Assembly: GCA_011390165.1 (NCBI GenBank)
Contig: JAABSV010000012.1
Coordinates: forward strand, 1-64,000
Reading direction: 5' to 3'
DNA: 64,000 bases
Source: Desulfobulbaceae bacterium
GTDB lineage: Bacteria; Desulfobacterota; Desulfobulbia; Desulfobulbales; Desulfocapsaceae
Part shown: positions 62,328 through 64,000 of the stretch, piece by piece
Layout: each line of letters begins with the position of its first letter
Numbering within the stretch: position 1 is the first letter of the stretch
The notes under the pieces: model-generated
What the model was told of the DNA's origin: nothing
Seen by the model: only the letters and a program-made list of their open reading frames with translations
Database searches by the model: none
Position numbers and translations under genes: made by a program

Positions 62328-64000
62328 ATGTTGACAAAATTTTTTCCTTTTCTCGATTGGTTGCCCGGCTACAACAAAACCTCTCTTCGCCAGGATCTAC
62401 TAGCCGGGCTGACTGTTGCCCTGGTGTTGATTCCTCAGTCCATGGCCTATGCCCAGCTGGCTGGCCTGCCCTCCTACTACGGTCTCTATGCCGCGTTTCT
62501 GCCGCCGATGGTTGCCGCACTCTTTGGTTCCAGCCGGCAACTGGCCACCGGCCCGGTGGCGGTGGTTTCGCTGATGACTGCCGCCTCCCTTGCCCCTCTC
62601 GCTTCGGCAGGGAGTGAAGGGTACATCATCTATGCCATGATCCTCTCGTTTATCGTCGGCCTCTTCCAGTTTCTTCTCGGGGTTCTCCGCCTCGGTCTGG
62701 TGGTCAACTTTCTCTCCCATCCGGTGGTCAACGGTTTCACCAACGCTGCCGCGATCATCATTGCCACCTCCCAGCTCTCGAAGATTTTCGGGGTCAAAGT
62801 GGACAATATGCAGCACCACTACGAGACCATTGTCGAGGTGTGCAAGAGTGCCCTGCATTATACGCATCTGCCCACCGTGGCGTTTGGAGTTGGCGCCTTC
62901 TTGCTCATGTTTCTCCTCAAGAAACTGGCCCCGAAGATACCCAACGTTCTGGTGGCGGTGGTGTTGACCACTCTTCTCTCCTGGGCCTTCGGCTACCGGC
63001 ATGACAGCACCGCAGATGTTGCCGCCATCGAGTCGGAAACGGTGCGGGAGACGATTCTGGCCTTCAATGAGACGGTGCTGGCGATCCCGCCCCTTGCCGA
63101 GCAGCGCTCCGCCCTCACCCTGACCCTGGATGCAGCGAAAAAGAGCCGCCAGCAGATGGATATCCTCGAGGCACAGCATCAGTTGGATGTCGTCCAGTTT
63201 GCCATCGAGCGCCTGGAGAGGCAGAATTCCCAGTACCGAAAGGAGCTGCGCGAGTTTCTTTTCCTTGCCGTTGCCGGGGAAGGGGGAAGGACGAGATATC
63301 TTCTCCAGGGAGATGCAACCGGTGAGGCCGGTGCTGATGGGCGGATCTGGCGTTTCAAGGTTGGTAACAGTCTGTTGCCGACCGATTCCCTGCCTTTGAG
63401 TGGTGGCGGGGATGTGGTGGGTGTTATTCCCCGTGGTCTGCCCTCTTTCTCCCTGCCGAAATTTGACCTGCAGGCCATTTCCCATCTGCTCAGCAGCGCC
63501 GTGATCATCTCCCTGCTCGGTTTCATGGAGGCGATCTCCATTGCCAAGGCCATGGCTGCCAAAACTGGTCAGCGGCTCGACCCCAATCAGGAACTGATCG
63601 GCCAGGGTCTGGCCAATATCGTTGGCTCGATGAGCAGTGCCTATCCGGCCTCCGGCTCTTTTTCCCGCTCGGCGGTCAATCTCCAGGCCGGGGCGGTGAC
63701 CGGGCTCTCCAGCTTTTTTACCAGCGTCACCGTGGTGATAGTCCTGCTCTTTTTTACCCCGCTGCTCTACCACCTTCCCCAGGCAGTGCTGGCGGCGGTA
63801 ATCATGATGGCGGTAATCGGTCTGATCAATGCCTCCGGCTTCATCCATGCCTGGCATGCCAAGCCCTCTGATGGGATCATCTCGATCATAACCTTCTGTA
63901 TGACGCTGGCCTTTGCTCCCCATCTCGATAAGGGAATCATGATTGGTGTCGTCCTCTCACTGGCGGTGTTCCTCTTTAAAAGCATGCGCCCGAATGTCTC
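62328..64000 (+). CDS. SulP-family anion transporter with a large insertion (partial, runs off the right edge)
   Basis: 557 residues of an inner-membrane anion permease; the 3' end, including any STAS domain, is outside the window. SulP landmarks: DLLAGLTVALVLIPQSMAYA, GLYAAFLPPMVAALFGSSRQL, TGPVAVVSLMT, NGFTNAAAIIIATSQL, and later SLLGFMEAISIAKAMA, NPNQELIGQGLANIVGS-type segment (DPNQELIGQGLANI) and GSFSRSAVN. Between about residues 224 and 361 there is a charged insertion rich in Glu, Gln and Leu (LTLDAAKKSRQQMDILEAQH), with coiled-coil character, before the usual VGVIPRGLPSFSLP. Typical SulP proteins have only ~20 residues there. It starts 14 bases after tetR. Sulfate or bicarbonate transport is plausible, not shown. 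Confidence 0.9.
   Translation, partial: MLTKFFPFLDWLPGYNKTSLRQDLLAGLTVALVLIPQSMAYAQLAGLPSYYGLYAAFLPPMVAALFGSSRQLATGPVAVVSLMTAASLAPLASAGSEGYIIYAMILSFIVGLFQFLLGVLRLGLVVNFLSHPVVNGFTNAAAIIIATSQLSKIFGVKVDNMQHHYETIVEVCKSALHYTHLPTVAFGVGAFLLMFLLKKLAPKIPNVLVAVVLTTLLSWAFGYRHDSTADVAAIESETVRETILAFNETVLAIPPLAEQRSALTLTLDAAKKSRQQMDILEAQHQLDVVQFAIERLERQNSQYRKELREFLFLAVAGEGGRTRYLLQGDATGEAGADGRIWRFKVGNSLLPTDSLPLSGGGDVVGVIPRGLPSFSLPKFDLQAISHLLSSAVIISLLGFMEAISIAKAMAAKTGQRLDPNQELIGQGLANIVGSMSSAYPASGSFSRSAVNLQAGAVTGLSSFFTSVTVVIVLLFFTPLLYHLPQAVLAAVIMMAVIGLINASGFIHAWHAKPSDGIISIITFCMTLAFAPHLDKGIMIGVVLSLAVFLFKSMRPNV

Noticed and set aside
62400-63923. 507-codon open frame on the minus strand
   Set aside because: Antisense to the sulP gene, low-complexity Gly/His/Gln composition, no domain; the SulP reading is unmistakable.

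Overview
The window looks like chromosomal DNA of a G+C-rich, Gram-negative, probably anaerobic deltaproteobacterium (Desulfobacterota, perhaps Desulfobulbales). Reasons: lipoproteins and a complete RND/MFP/TolC tripartite pump imply an outer membrane; MutL carries its own endonuclease motif; the ferredoxin-rich glutamate synthase is split over three genes; and gene order around nusA-infB-rbfA-truB-rpsO-pnp is proteobacterial. The taxon is an inference from gene content only. No rRNA, tRNA, CRISPR array, transposase or phage gene was seen. The first ~0.6 kb is A/T-rich and unlike the rest.

Layout. (1) 630-5919, minus: mutL, a 3D-domain lipoprotein, an MFS transporter and trmFO, tightly packed; a class A PBP (6031-7896) diverges from mutL. 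(2) 7974-15565, plus: promoter, long structured leader, a four-gene general L-amino-acid ABC importer (aapJQMP type), an MmgE/PrpD-family protein and a saccharopine-dehydrogenase-like enzyme, plausibly an uptake-and-breakdown cassette. (3) 15615-19863, minus: PiT phosphate permease with its DUF47 partner, preceded by an unusual P-loop/FHA-like/PPP-phosphatase fusion. (4) 20505-25618, minus: glutamate synthase split into glutaminase, FMN-synthase and GXGXG-GltD-ferredoxin genes; upstream lies a low-complexity tract with a G-quadruplex motif. (5) 26166-31343, minus: two tatA paralogues, thrC, rsfS, topB. (6) 32089-42249, plus: rimP-nusA-ylxR-infB-rbfA-nrnA-truB-rpsO-pnp, closed by a strong terminator, then dut and an MBL hydrolase. 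(7) 43910-55613: YhbY, TraB-like protein, MltD-type lytic transglycosylase, a very large class A PBP, a large lipoprotein, DJ-1-family and Nudix proteins and small unknowns. (8) 55621-61367, minus: RND pump operon, divergent from a TetR regulator (61702-62313) whose probable operator overlaps its own promoter; a SulP transporter follows and runs off the right edge.

The least explained signals are non-coding. An intergenic element of about 130-150 bp occurs in at least three recognisable copies (32577-32720 reversed, 43623-43775, 53405-53538), with a possible degenerate fourth at 19890-19975. A separate A/T-rich long inverted repeat lies at 54238-54378, an 11-bp tandem array at 26754-26797, and a structured leader precedes aapJ. 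The most notable protein-level oddities are the P-loop/FHA-like/PPP fusion, the 1106-residue PBP with a large insertion in its transpeptidase domain, and the SulP protein with a ~130-residue insertion.
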